Source of the DNA: Pseudomonas sp. Ga0074129
GTDB lineage: Bacteria > Pseudomonadota > Gammaproteobacteria > Pseudomonadales > Pseudomonadaceae
Assembly (NCBI GenBank): GCA_001465025.1
Contig: LNDO01000117.1
Coordinates: 1-37,642, forward strand
Direction: 5' to 3'
DNA: 37,642 bases
In this document: positions 8,354-19,031 of the stretch, piece after piece
How positions within the stretch are numbered: the stretch's first letter is position 1
How the letters are laid out: every line of letters starts with the position of its first letter
Program-made: the position numbers and the translations under genes
The notes under the pieces: model-generated
What the model was told of the DNA's origin: nothing
The model's database searches: none
Seen by the model: the letters and a program-made list of their open reading frames with translations, nothing else

Positions 8354-9748
8354 ATGAACGAGATCAGCCTGCCCGAACAATACGATCTGCAAACCTCCGC
8401 GTTGAAAGTGCCGCCGCACTCGATTGAGGCTGAGCAGGCAGTGTTGGGCGGTTTGATGCTCGATAACAACGCCTGGGAACGGGTGTTGGATCAGGTCTCT
8501 GATGGCGATTTTTATCGGCATGATCATCGGCTGATCTTTCGCGCGGTGCACAAACTGGCTGAGCGTAATCAGCCGTTTGACGTTGTAACGCTGTCCGAGC
8601 AGTTGGACAAAGAGGGGCAGCTGTCTCAGGTCGGCGGGCTGGCCTACTTGGGCGAGTTGGCCAAAAACACCCCGTCGGTGGCCAACATCAAAGCCTATGC
8701 GCAGATCATCCGCGAGCGCGCCACGCTGCGTAAATTGATCGGCATCAGCGTTGAAATTGCCGACAGCGCCTATGCGCCGGAAGGCCGTACGGGCGAAGAG
8801 ATTCTTGATGAAGCCGAGCGGCTGATCTTTCAGATTGCCGAAGCGCGCCCCAAGACCGGCGGGCCGGTGGGCATCAACGACATTCTGGTGAGGGCCATCG
8901 ACCGTATCGACGAGTTGTTTAATAACGGCGATGCGATCACGGGCTTGTCGACCGGGTTTTCTGATTTGGACGACCTAACCAGCGGCCTGCAACCGGCGGA
9001 CTTGATTATCGTGGCGGGTCGTCCGTCCATGGGTAAAACCACGTTCGCGATGAACTTGGTCGAAAACGCGCTGATGCGCAGCGACAAATCGATCCTGGTG
9101 TACTCCCTGGAAATGCCCTCGGAATCCATCGTGATTCGTATGCTGGCCTCGTTGGGTCGCATCGATCAGACCAAGGTGCGCGCCGGTCGCCTGGATGATG
9201 ATGACTGGCCGCGTTTGACCAGCGCCGTCAACCTGCTCAACGACCGTAAGTTGTTTATCGACGATACCGCCGGCATCTCACCCTCAGAAATGCGGGCGCG
9301 CTCACGCCGCCTGGCGCGTGAGCACGGCGAGATCGGCTTGATCATGGTCGACTACTTGCAGCTGATGCAGATTCCTGGCTCCAGCGGTGACAGTCGGGTG
9401 AACGAGATTTCCGAAATCTCGCGCTCGCTCAAGGCGCTGGCCAAGGAGTTCAACTGCCCGGTCATTGCCCTGTCGCAGCTCAACCGGGGGTTGGAGCAGC
9501 GACCTAACAAGCGCCCAATCAACTCGGACTTGCGTGAATCGGGAGCGATCGAGCAGGACGCCGACATCATCATGTTCGTTTACCGCGACGAGGTGTATCA
9601 CCCGGAGACCGAGTTCAAGGGTGTGGCTGAAATCATCATTGGTAAGCAGCGTAACGGCCCGCTGGGTACGGCGCGTCTGGCCTTTCTCGGTAAGTATTCG
9701 CGCTTTGAAAACCTCGCGCCGGGCAGTTATCAGTTCGACGACGAGTAG
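8354..9748 (+). CDS. dnaB: Replicative DNA helicase DnaB
   Basis: DnaB is the hexameric 5'-to-3' helicase that unwinds DNA at the replication fork and contacts DnaG and the clamp loader. The start ATG at 8354 (MNEISLPEQYDLQTSALKVP) gives 464 residues, the pseudomonad length. An in-frame ATG 48 bp upstream lies in the preceding terminator and adds a non-conserved leader. The N-terminal DnaB domain (about 22-125) is followed by the RecA-like C-terminal domain. This has Walker A GRPSMGKTT near 222, a Walker B region (GLIMVDYLQLM near 331), and the arginine-finger region SQLNRGLEQR and SDLRESGAIEQDADIIMFV. No intein is present. Confidence 0.97.
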   Translation: MNEISLPEQYDLQTSALKVPPHSIEAEQAVLGGLMLDNNAWERVLDQVSDGDFYRHDHRLIFRAVHKLAERNQPFDVVTLSEQLDKEGQLSQVGGLAYLGELAKNTPSVANIKAYAQIIRERATLRKLIGISVEIADSAYAPEGRTGEEILDEAERLIFQIAEARPKTGGPVGINDILVRAIDRIDELFNNGDAITGLSTGFSDLDDLTSGLQPADLIIVAGRPSMGKTTFAMNLVENALMRSDKSILVYSLEMPSESIVIRMLASLGRIDQTKVRAGRLDDDDWPRLTSAVNLLNDRKLFIDDTAGISPSEMRARSRRLAREHGEIGLIMVDYLQLMQIPGSSGDSRVNEISEISRSLKALAKEFNCPVIALSQLNRGLEQRPNKRPINSDLRESGAIEQDADIIMFVYRDEVYHPETEFKGVAEIIIGKQRNGPLGTARLAFLGKYSRFENLAPGSYQFDDE

Positions 9749-9839
9749 CGCTGCCAGCGCAAATGCGCGGGGTTAACGCGTCAGATCAATAAAAACGGGC
9801 GACCAGTGGTTAAACTGCCCGCTTGTCGCCACCATTGAT

Positions 9840-10892
9840 TTGTCTGCCATTGCTCACAACTACGCTGTGGCTCAACGCTGCGCGCCGGGGCGGCAGGTGT
9901 TTGCGGTGGTCAAGGCCAATGCGTATGGGCATGGTGCGCGTGAAGTGGTCACTGCGTTGCATGATGTGGCGGATGGTTTTGCCGTGGCCAGCCTGGAAGA
10001 AGCGGCGGAGGTGCGCGCCCTGCATGGCGAGGCGCGCATTTTGCTGCTGCAGGGCTGTTTTGCCGCGCAGGATTACCTGTTTGCCGCACAGCTCGGCCTG
10101 GATGTCGTGCTGCACACTGAGGTACAGGCCCAGCAGTTGCTGGCGGCACAATTGGCGCGGCCGCTTAATGTCTGGCTAAAACTCGACAGTGGCATGCATC
10201 GGTTAGGCTTTAGCGCCGAAGCACTGCGTGAGTGGCACGCCCGCTTAAACGGCGCGGCACAAGTCGCCGAGTTGAACCTGCTGAGCCATTTTGCCTGCGC
10301 CGATGAACGCGGCAGTGAAGTGACCGAACTGCAGTTAGAGCGTTTTCTCGATCTGCTGGATCTGGATTTTGCCCAGCGTTCGCTGGCCAACTCAGCGGCG
10401 ATTCTGACCATCCCGGCGGCGCATATGGATTGGCTGCGGCCGGGGATCATGCTGTATGGCGCCACGCCTTTTGCTGATCTGAGTGCGGCCGAACTGGGTG
10501 TGCGGCCTGCCATGAGCCTGACCGCTCAGTTGATTGCTTGCCGCGATATTGCGTCCGGAGAGGGCGTTGGTTATGGCGGTACATGGCGTGCCGAGCGGGC
10601 GTCGCGCATCGGTACGGTGAGCTGTGGTTATGCTGATGGCTATCCGCGACACGCCCCTAGCGGTACGCCGGTGTTGATCAACGGCCAGCGAGTACCCTTG
10701 GTGGGCAGGGTGTCGATGGACATGCTGACGGTCGATCTTACTGACATGCCCAGTGCTCGTGAGGGGGACGCGGTGGAGTTGTGGGGGGCGCAACTGCCGG
10801 TCGATGAGGTGGCGCAAGCAGCCGGTACCATCGGCTATGAACTGCTCAGCAAGGTTACGGCGCGCGTGCCGCGCCGCTATCGACATGGTTGA
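9840..10892 (+). CDS. alr: Alanine racemase, start codon uncertain
   Basis: Alr is a PLP enzyme that interconverts L- and D-alanine for peptidoglycan. The frame has the PLP-lysine motif AVVKANAYGHG, with Lys25 counted from the TTG at 9840. It also has LLSHFACAD, WLRPGIMLYG, the catalytic-tyrosine motif GYGGTW near 243, and the C-terminal GYELLSKVTARVPRRY. Homologues begin about nine residues earlier with MRPLVAT(I/L)DL. The same frame does encode PLVATIDL from 9819, but it has no ATG, GTG or TTG between the stop at 9774 and the TTG at 9840. That TTG falls inside the first conserved strand and has no clear ribosome-binding site. The gene is otherwise intact. It may use a rare start, have a start lesion, or contain a sequence error. 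Confidence 0.88.
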   Translation: MSAIAHNYAVAQRCAPGRQVFAVVKANAYGHGAREVVTALHDVADGFAVASLEEAAEVRALHGEARILLLQGCFAAQDYLFAAQLGLDVVLHTEVQAQQLLAAQLARPLNVWLKLDSGMHRLGFSAEALREWHARLNGAAQVAELNLLSHFACADERGSEVTELQLERFLDLLDLDFAQRSLANSAAILTIPAAHMDWLRPGIMLYGATPFADLSAAELGVRPAMSLTAQLIACRDIASGEGVGYGGTWRAERASRIGTVSCGYADGYPRHAPSGTPVLINGQRVPLVGRVSMDMLTVDLTDMPSAREGDAVELWGAQLPVDEVAQAAGTIGYELLSKVTARVPRRYRHG

Positions 10893-10901
10893 GAGGCTGC
10901 A

Positions 10902-12806
10902 TCAGAGCAGTCCGCTGGGTACGTTGAGTACATCCAGGTGCAGGCGCGCACTGTCGCTCAGTTCGCCGTCTTCACCGCACATCACCCACCCCGAGCGGCC
11001 TCGGCTTTTTACCCGGTAGAGCATTTCGTCGGCGGCCTTGTACAGCGCGGTGAAGGTGCCGGCATGTTGCGGGTAGAGCGCCACGCCAATGCTGATAGTC
11101 ACGGTTAAGCGTTCTGCACCGTAGAGCACCGGCTTGGCCAGCTCGTCCAGCAGCCGTGCGGCAATATCGCGTGAATGGGCTTCTGCGTCGCTACCACACA
11201 CCAGTACGGCAAACTCGTCGCCGCCCAGGCGCGCGATGCTATCGCCTGCGCGGACATGCTCGCGCAGGCGCAGGCCAATGTTCTGCAGCATCAGGTCGCC
11301 GGCATCATGGCCATGTTTGTCATTGATCGGCTTGAAGTGGTCGAGGTCGATCAGCAGCAAGGCCACCGTTTCAGTGTGACGGCGTGCGTGGGCCAGGGCC
11401 GCTTCACAACGCTCTACCAGATAGCGTCGATTGGGCAGTTCGGTCAGTGGGTCATGGAAGGCGGCATGTTGCAGGTCGCGCTCGCGCTCGAGCAGGCGTT
11501 CGTTGGTGGCGGCCAACTCGGCGGTGCGCTGCTCCACGGAGCGCTGCAATTCGGCGGCATTGGCATGCGCTTGAGCCAAGCGTGCGCTCTTTTCATGGTC
11601 GGCCAGCGTTAGGGCGTCAGCCTTTTCCTGCTTGAGGATTTGAATGCGGTAGGCCAGGGCAAAGGAAAACAGGATGGCTTCGGCGGCAACCGCCAGCGGA
11701 AACAGATACGCCGTGGACTCACCGGGCTGTATCACGCCGGCGGCGCGCAGCACCAAAATCACAAAGCTCAACAACACGCTGCCATAGCCGAGCAGGTAGA
11801 AAATGGCCGGCACAAAGCCTTGCTTCCAGCGAATGGCCGCGCTGAGCAGCAGGGTGGGTACGGTGACAAGCGGGATCAGGCCGATCAGCACGCTGGTTTC
11901 ACTGCGGTAGCCGGCCAGATTCAATGCAATCGCCAGCAGGTAGACGGTAATACAGGCACTCAGGATGTGATGGGCGATGCGCAGTGTGGTTCGCGTCGAC
12001 AGCAGCACTTGGGCAAACCGCAGGATGCCCAGGCTGACCAGAATCGGTAAGGTGACTCGGTCCAGCCACCGGGGTACCGCGTCGTCGGGCCAGAGGTACT
12101 GGAAGCCGTGGCCGCTCATGCTGAGAATAAACACCAGCGAGGCGGCCATGGTCAGTACATACCAGAAGTACGCCGGGTCGCGCAGGGCCAGCAAAATAAA
12201 CAGGTTGTACAGCAGCAGGGCAAGTATGACGCCGTAGATCAGGCCCAAGATCAGGTGTTCGCGTTTGGCCAGTTGTTCCAGATCGTGCAGTTGCCAAATG
12301 CGCAGCGGGAAGGAGTTGCCGGCCGGATCGTAGGTGCGCAGGTAAAAGGTCAGCGGTTGCTCCTCCAGCGGCGGCAGGCTGAACACCGCACGGCGATAAT
12401 CGTGGTCACGGCCTGCGGCAAAGCTGACGCGCTCACCAGCCTGACGCATGTGCCATTGGCTGTTTGCAGTCGGCATAAACAACTGCAAGTCGAGCAAGGT
12501 GACCGCGCCCACTTCCAGCCACCAATGGCTGGGCGCCGCCTCACCGCGCTCTAGGCTGACTTTGATCCACCAGGGGTTACGGCTCTGGCCGACGCTGGTG
12601 CGTCCGGCGGCCGGCTGAAAGCGCGCCTGCACGGCAGGGTCGGCCAGGTCGGTAATGCTCAGTTGCCCGCCAATGTCTTCGAGCAGCTCAATGCTGCCAT
12701 TGAGGCTGCTGCCACTGCTTGAAGGGGTCAATACCACGGGAGCCGCCAGCGCATGGCTGCACATAACGCCGATAAACAAGGCTAACGAGTAGATAAGGCG
12801 CGGCAC
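10902..12806 (-). CDS. 7TMR-DISM membrane diguanylate cyclase (copy A)
   Basis: A likely cyclic-di-GMP synthase of the inner membrane. From the GTG at 12806 (CAGGA 8 nt upstream), which is preferred because a signal peptide (about 1-22, ending SHALA) follows directly, it has 634 residues. It has a periplasmic 7TMR-DISMED2 sensor region (about 35-165, NPWWIKVSLERGE), a seven-helix 7TMR-DISM block (about 180-385), a coiled coil (about 390-450), and a GGDEF domain with an intact RLGGDEF motif near 528. An RAGD inhibitory (I-site) motif lies five residues before GGDEF. It should therefore be active and product-inhibited. It is a close paralogue of the next gene upstream and converges with alr with 9 bp between the stops. 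The ligand is unknown. Confidence 0.88.
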   Translation of the reverse strand: MPRLIYSLALFIGVMCSHALAAPVVLTPSSSGSSLNGSIELLEDIGGQLSITDLADPAVQARFQPAAGRTSVGQSRNPWWIKVSLERGEAAPSHWWLEVGAVTLLDLQLFMPTANSQWHMRQAGERVSFAAGRDHDYRRAVFSLPPLEEQPLTFYLRTYDPAGNSFPLRIWQLHDLEQLAKREHLILGLIYGVILALLLYNLFILLALRDPAYFWYVLTMAASLVFILSMSGHGFQYLWPDDAVPRWLDRVTLPILVSLGILRFAQVLLSTRTTLRIAHHILSACITVYLLAIALNLAGYRSETSVLIGLIPLVTVPTLLLSAAIRWKQGFVPAIFYLLGYGSVLLSFVILVLRAAGVIQPGESTAYLFPLAVAAEAILFSFALAYRIQILKQEKADALTLADHEKSARLAQAHANAAELQRSVEQRTAELAATNERLLERERDLQHAAFHDPLTELPNRRYLVERCEAALAHARRHTETVALLLIDLDHFKPINDKHGHDAGDLMLQNIGLRLREHVRAGDSIARLGGDEFAVLVCGSDAEAHSRDIAARLLDELAKPVLYGAERLTVTISIGVALYPQHAGTFTALYKAADEMLYRVKSRGRSGWVMCGEDGELSDSARLHLDVLNVPSGLL

Positions 12807-12841
12807 GACGCACGTCCTGATTTTGAATGGCTTATGCCACG

Positions 12842-12847
12842 AGTATA
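12842..12847 (-). promoter_or_regulatory. Candidate -10 element of diguanylate cyclase copy A
   Basis: On the minus strand TATACT, followed by CG(T/G)GGC, lies 36 bp before the GTG start. The same TATACTCG lies 45 bp before the paralogue (14879-14874). This suggests the duplication carried its promoter. No convincing -35 hexamer is seen for either. Confidence 0.35.
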
Positions 12848-12918
12848 GGCAGTGAGTCAGTCTGTAATCTGCAAGTTGAGGGCAGATGGCCACCTTTTAA
12901 GCGCATGATTGACTGATA

Positions 12919-14829
12919 TCAACTTAAGCCGCTGGGCACGCTCAGTACATCCAAGTGCAGGCGGGTGTCGCTGCTTAACTCGCCTTCCTCGCCATACACG
13001 GCGAAGCCGGAACGGCCGCGGAGTTTGACCTTGTAGAGCATTTCGTCCGCCGCCTTGTACAGCGTCGAAAAGTTGTTGGCGTGCTTGGGAAACAAGGCCA
13101 CGCCAATGCTGATGGAGACCGTCAGGCGTTCGGCACCAAACATCACCGGCTTGGCCAGTTCGTCGAGCAGGCGTTCGGCGATTTCACGTGCATGGGGCTC
13201 GGCATCCTGGCCGCAGACCAGCACTGCAAACTCGTCGCCACCTAGGCGCGCGACGGTGTCACCGGCACGCACATGTTCACGCAGGCGCCGGGCAATGCTT
13301 TGCAGCATCATGTCGCCAGCGGCGTGGCCGTACTTGTCATTGATGGGCTTGAAGTGATCCAGGTCGATCAGCAGCAGGGCTGTGGTTTCATGGTGGCGGC
13401 GGGCGTTGGCCAGTGCCGTTTCACAGCGCTCGACCAGGAAACGACGGTTGTGCAGTTCGGTCAGGGGGTCGTGAAAGGCGGCGTGCTGCAGGGCTTGTTC
13501 GCGCTCTTTGAGCTGTGCGTTGGCGCTGGCCAGTTCGCTGGTGCGCAGGTTAACCGCGTGTTGCAGTTCATCGGCGCTGCTCTGGATCTGAGTCAGGCGA
13601 GCAGTTTTCTCACGGTCAGCCTGCTCCAGCGCTTCGGCTTTTTCCTGTTTCAGTGTTTGGATGCGGTAGGCCAAGGCGAAGGAGAACAGAATGGATTCGG
13701 CGGCCACCGACAAGGGAAAGACATAGGCATTCCAGGCGGCCGGTTGCACCAGGCCGGTGGTGCGCATTAAGGCCAGGCTGATGCTGCCAAGAATCAACCC
13801 GTAGCCGCACAGGTACAGAAAGGCCGGGAAATAGCCCTGCCGCCAGCGAATCAGCGCTGAGCCGAGGGCGGCCGGAATACTGGTAAGCGATAGCAAGGCA
13901 ATAATCCACGCCGCTGAATGGCGCTGCCCTAAACCTTCCAGAACCACAGCAATGACATAGCAGACGCAGGCAAACGTCAGCAGGTGGTGTGCCCAGCGCA
14001 CATAAATGCGGGTTTGCATCAGGCATTGGGTAAATCGGCAGGCGCATAGGCCCCACAGCGATGGCAGCGTGACACGATCCAGCCAGAACGGCACCGGATG
14101 ATTCGGCCACAGGTACTGGAAGCCATGACCGCTCATGCTGAGGATCATCAGCAAGGCCGCTGCGGTGGTCAACACGTACCAAAAATAGGCCGAGTCGCGC
14201 AGGCTGAGGAAGATGAACAGGTTGTACAGCAGCAGCGCGGCGATGATGCCGTAGACCACGCCGAGGACGAGGTTCTCTTCGCTGGCTTGCTGGGTAAGGT
14301 CGTCCAGTTGCCAGACTTTCATGGGGAAGGAATTGCCGGCTGGGTCGTAGGTGCGCAGGTAAAACGTCAGGGGTTGCTGCGTCAGTGTTGGCAGCTTGAA
14401 CAGCATGTGACGAAACGCGCGATCACGGCCTTCTGCGTGACTGACGCGCTCGCCCGATTGGCGCGCCTGCCATGCCCCGTGCTCATCCGGCAGATACAGC
14501 CGCAGATCGAGTTGAGTCACGGAGTTGACCTCCAGCCACCAGTCGCTCGGTGCATCGGCGGTGCGTTGCAGGGTGACTTTAATCCACCAGGGATTACGGC
14601 TTTGACCAACGCTGGCGCGGCCATTGGCAGGCTGGAAGCGGCTTTGAATGGCCGGGTCGGCCATGTCTGCAATGCTCAGTTGCGCGCTGTGGTCTTCGAG
14701 CAACTCAATGTAAGGATTGAGCGGCAAACCACTGCTTTCGGCGGTCAATTGCACGGCAGACAGCGCCGGGCTGCTGATCAACAGCAGGCCCAGCATCAGC
14801 ATGTACGCGAAGGCTTGGCGCAGTAGCAC
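12919..14829 (-). CDS. 7TMR-DISM membrane diguanylate cyclase (copy B)
   Basis: A paralogue of the downstream gene with the same layout in 636 residues. It has a signal peptide (about 1-25, MLMLGLLLISSPALSA), a 7TMR-DISMED2 region with NPWWIKVTLQRT, seven membrane helices (about 185-390), a coiled coil and a GGDEF domain. RLGGDEFAVLVCG lies near 528, with an RAGD I-site five residues before the motif. The start is GTG at 14829, with AGGGAG 5 nt upstream. The two copies agree strongly in the GGDEF half, including the C-terminal ending LHLDVL(N/S)VPSGL, and differ more in the periplasmic and membrane parts. This suggests the same output with altered input. It diverges from ygiQ. Confidence 0.88.
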   Translation of the reverse strand: MLLRQAFAYMLMLGLLLISSPALSAVQLTAESSGLPLNPYIELLEDHSAQLSIADMADPAIQSRFQPANGRASVGQSRNPWWIKVTLQRTADAPSDWWLEVNSVTQLDLRLYLPDEHGAWQARQSGERVSHAEGRDRAFRHMLFKLPTLTQQPLTFYLRTYDPAGNSFPMKVWQLDDLTQQASEENLVLGVVYGIIAALLLYNLFIFLSLRDSAYFWYVLTTAAALLMILSMSGHGFQYLWPNHPVPFWLDRVTLPSLWGLCACRFTQCLMQTRIYVRWAHHLLTFACVCYVIAVVLEGLGQRHSAAWIIALLSLTSIPAALGSALIRWRQGYFPAFLYLCGYGLILGSISLALMRTTGLVQPAAWNAYVFPLSVAAESILFSFALAYRIQTLKQEKAEALEQADREKTARLTQIQSSADELQHAVNLRTSELASANAQLKEREQALQHAAFHDPLTELHNRRFLVERCETALANARRHHETTALLLIDLDHFKPINDKYGHAAGDMMLQSIARRLREHVRAGDTVARLGGDEFAVLVCGQDAEPHAREIAERLLDELAKPVMFGAERLTVSISIGVALFPKHANNFSTLYKAADEMLYKVKLRGRSGFAVYGEEGELSSDTRLHLDVLSVPSGLS

Positions 14830-14873
14830 ATGAACTCCCTGTCTCGGCTCTCGGGCGCCGATGTTGTGGCCCG

Positions 14874-14879
14874 AGTATA
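14874..14879 (-). promoter_or_regulatory. Candidate -10 element of diguanylate cyclase copy B
   Basis: TATACT on the minus strand, 45 bp before the GTG start, in the same TATACTCG context as the paralogue. The -35 region is not recognisable, so activator dependence or another sigma factor is possible. Confidence 0.35.
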
Positions 14880-14957
14880 GCCGCTAGCCACTACCCTTTA
14901 GCTAGCGCAAAACACGCAAATTATCCGACTGCAGAGGTCGGGTTTGGTTAAATTTTG

Positions 14958-14966
14958 TGCTATATT
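14958..14966 (+). promoter_or_regulatory. Extended -10 promoter of ygiQ
   Basis: TGC-TATATT at 14958-14966 is an extended -10 element, and the -35 region (around 14935) is poor. The leader to the ATG at 15015 is about 42 nt. An in-frame TTG at 14955 overlaps this promoter and is not a credible start. Confidence 0.5.
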
Positions 14967-15014
14967 CCGCGCCCGCGATTTTCCATCCCTGTTCGCCTAC
15001 ACCGGTCACTTTCC

Positions 15015-17336
<2,322 letters not shown>

Positions 17337-17348
17337 TTGTGCGGGAAT

Positions 17349-17379
17349 AAAAAACGCCAGCGCTAAGCTGGCGTTTTTT
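17349..17379 (+). terminator. Intrinsic terminator of ygiQ
   Basis: ACGCCAGC-GCTAA-GCTGGCGT forms a stem of about 8 bp, preceded by an A-run and followed by TTTTTT. It begins 13 bp after the ygiQ stop. The A-run gives it some activity in the reverse direction as well. Confidence 0.88.
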
Positions 17380-17410
17380 ATGGTGGAGGCAGGGGCTGCT
17401 AATTAGCTGC

Positions 17411-17440
17411 GTAGAGTGGATGACGCCTTCTCATCCACTA
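17411..17440. repeat. REP-like palindrome, GTAG-GTGGATGA type
   Basis: GTAGAGTGGATGACGCC is followed by an inverted arm TCTCATCCACTA. The palindrome GTGGATGA / TCATCCAC has a short loop and begins with GTAG. It is the first of three different GTAG-bounded palindromic elements in the 17411-17602 gap between ygiQ and yegD. Confidence 0.55.
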
Positions 17441-17445
17441 TCACT

Positions 17446-17532
17446 GTAGGATGGGTTAGTCGCGTAGCGGCGTAACCCATCGAGTGGTCTGTGGCGTGTT
17501 GATGGGTATCGCTTTGCTCAACCCATCCTACG
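17446..17532. repeat. REP-like inverted pair, GTAGGATGGG type
   Basis: GTAGGATGGGTTAGTCGCG at 17446 and the opposite arm ending CTCAACCCATCCTACG at 17532 form an inverted pair. Each half is itself palindromic (GATGGGTTA..TAACCCATC and GATGGGTA..AACCCATC). Two palindromes in inverted orientation is the REPIN arrangement. Confidence 0.65.
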
Positions 17533-17543
17533 GCTGTTCCGTT

Positions 17544-17602
17544 GTAGCCCGGATGCAATCCGGGAGCTATTAGACCTTATCCCCGGATTTCATCCGGGCT
17601 AC
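17544..17602. repeat. REP-like inverted pair, GTAGCCCGGAT type
   Basis: GTAGCCCGGATGCAATCCGG at 17544 and CCGGATTTCATCCGGGCTAC ending at 17602 form an inverted pair of palindromes. The same element occurs at 33884-33934 between urtA and urtB. It ends 3 bp before the yegD stop codon and could stabilise or end that transcript. Confidence 0.75.
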
Positions 17603-17605
17603 AGA

Positions 17606-18871
17606 TTAACCGTAGCGCTTCTGCGCCTCGATGGCCAAGCCGCTACCGATGCTGCCGAAGGTGTTGCCTTCCACATGCCGGGCGTTTGGCAGCATGGCAG
17701 CGACGCTCTGGCGCAGCGCCGGGATGCCGCTGGAACCGCCGGTAAAGAACACTGTATCGACCTGCGCCACGCTTACGCCGGCATCGCCGAGCAGTTGCGT
17801 GACGCTGGCGCGCACGCGCTCCAGCAGCGGCTCGATGGCACCTTCAAACAGTGTCCGGGTCAGCTCGGCGACTAGGCCGTCTTCCAGTCTGCTTAGGTCG
17901 ATGGGCCGGGCATCCTGCTCGGTGAGGGCGATCTTGCTGTCTTCCACCTGCATGGCCAGCCAGTGGCCGTCGCGCCGTTCGATCAGCTTGAACAGGCGAT
18001 CAATGCCGGTCGGGTCGACGATGTCGTAGCGCATACTCTGTAACTGGCGCTGCGACTGCGCCGAGTACACTGCGTTGATGGTGTGCCAGGTGGCTAGGTT
18101 CAGGTGCGTGCTGGTGGGCATCGGCGCATCGCTTTTCATTCGGCTGCCGTAGCCGAACAATGGCATCACCCCAGCCAGCGAGAGTTGCTTGTCGAAGTCG
18201 GTGCCGCCGATATGCACGCCGCCGGTGGCGAGGATGTCGCTGTGCCGGTCGGCGATCTGGCGGCGCTCGGGCGCCAGGCGCACCAGCGAGAAGTCTGAGG
18301 TGCCACCGCCGATATCGACGATCAATACCAGCTCTTCGCGCTCAATGCCGGACTCATAGTCGAAGGCCGCCGCAATCGGCTCGTACTGGAACGACACGTC
18401 CTTGAAGCCAAGCTTGTGCGCCACGGCCACCAGGGTGTTTTGTGCCTCCAGGTCAGCCACCGGGTCGTCATCGACGAAGAACACCGGGCGGCCCAGTACC
18501 ACTTCCTCGAAGGGCCGGCCGGCAGTGGCTTCGGCGCGGTTTTTCAGTTCGCCGATAAAAAAGCCGAGCAGGTCTTTAAACGGCAGGGCGCTGCCCAACA
18601 CCGTGGTTTCGCTTTTCAGCAATTTGCTGCCCAGCAGGCTTTTCAGCGAGCGCATCAGGCGGCCTTCATAACCTTCCAGGTATTCCTGCAGAGCCAGACG
18701 GCCGTAGACCGGGCGGCGTTCTTCGAGGTTGAAGAAGACCACTGATGGCAGGGTGATCTTGCCGTCTTCCAGCGGGATCAGCGTCTCGGCGTCGGGGCGC
18801 AGCCAGCCGACGGTGGAGTTGGAGGTGCCAAAATCGATGCCGCAGGCGCGGGCGGGCGTAGAAAGAGTCAT
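17606..18871 (-). CDS. yegD: YegD-like Hsp70 family protein
   Basis: An Hsp70/actin-fold ATPase lacking the C-terminal substrate-binding and lid domains of DnaK, as is normal for the YegD group at about 420-450 residues (421 here). Phosphate-1 motif GIDFGTSNSTVGW lies at 11-23, phosphate-2 DIGGGTSDFSLV at about 186-197, and the adenosine motif FTGGSSGIP near residue 385. EPIAAAFDYESG at about 164-175 is the connecting region typical of Hsp70. Its client is not known. It is monocistronic by position, with a REP pair directly after the stop. The upstream 160 bp shows no clear promoter. Confidence 0.88.
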   Translation of the reverse strand: MTLSTPARACGIDFGTSNSTVGWLRPDAETLIPLEDGKITLPSVVFFNLEERRPVYGRLALQEYLEGYEGRLMRSLKSLLGSKLLKSETTVLGSALPFKDLLGFFIGELKNRAEATAGRPFEEVVLGRPVFFVDDDPVADLEAQNTLVAVAHKLGFKDVSFQYEPIAAAFDYESGIEREELVLIVDIGGGTSDFSLVRLAPERRQIADRHSDILATGGVHIGGTDFDKQLSLAGVMPLFGYGSRMKSDAPMPTSTHLNLATWHTINAVYSAQSQRQLQSMRYDIVDPTGIDRLFKLIERRDGHWLAMQVEDSKIALTEQDARPIDLSRLEDGLVAELTRTLFEGAIEPLLERVRASVTQLLGDAGVSVAQVDTVFFTGGSSGIPALRQSVAAMLPNARHVEGNTFGSIGSGLAIEAQKRYG

Positions 18872-19031
18872 GCGGCGCGCTGTTCCTGAACAATTACCGG
18901 GAGTTTTTCAGCGTGCCTGTGACCATTGTCTAGGGGTGGCAGGGCAAGCCAGAAAAACGGCCGCGCATTCTATGCGAGAGTGCCGCGCCATGCTGCCCTA
19001 TTTATCGGCCTATCGTTTGTGCCCTGCGGAT

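Noticed and set aside
14955-15014. Upstream TTG start for ygiQ
   Set aside because: It overlaps the -10 element of the promoter and adds 20 residues that do not resemble the family.
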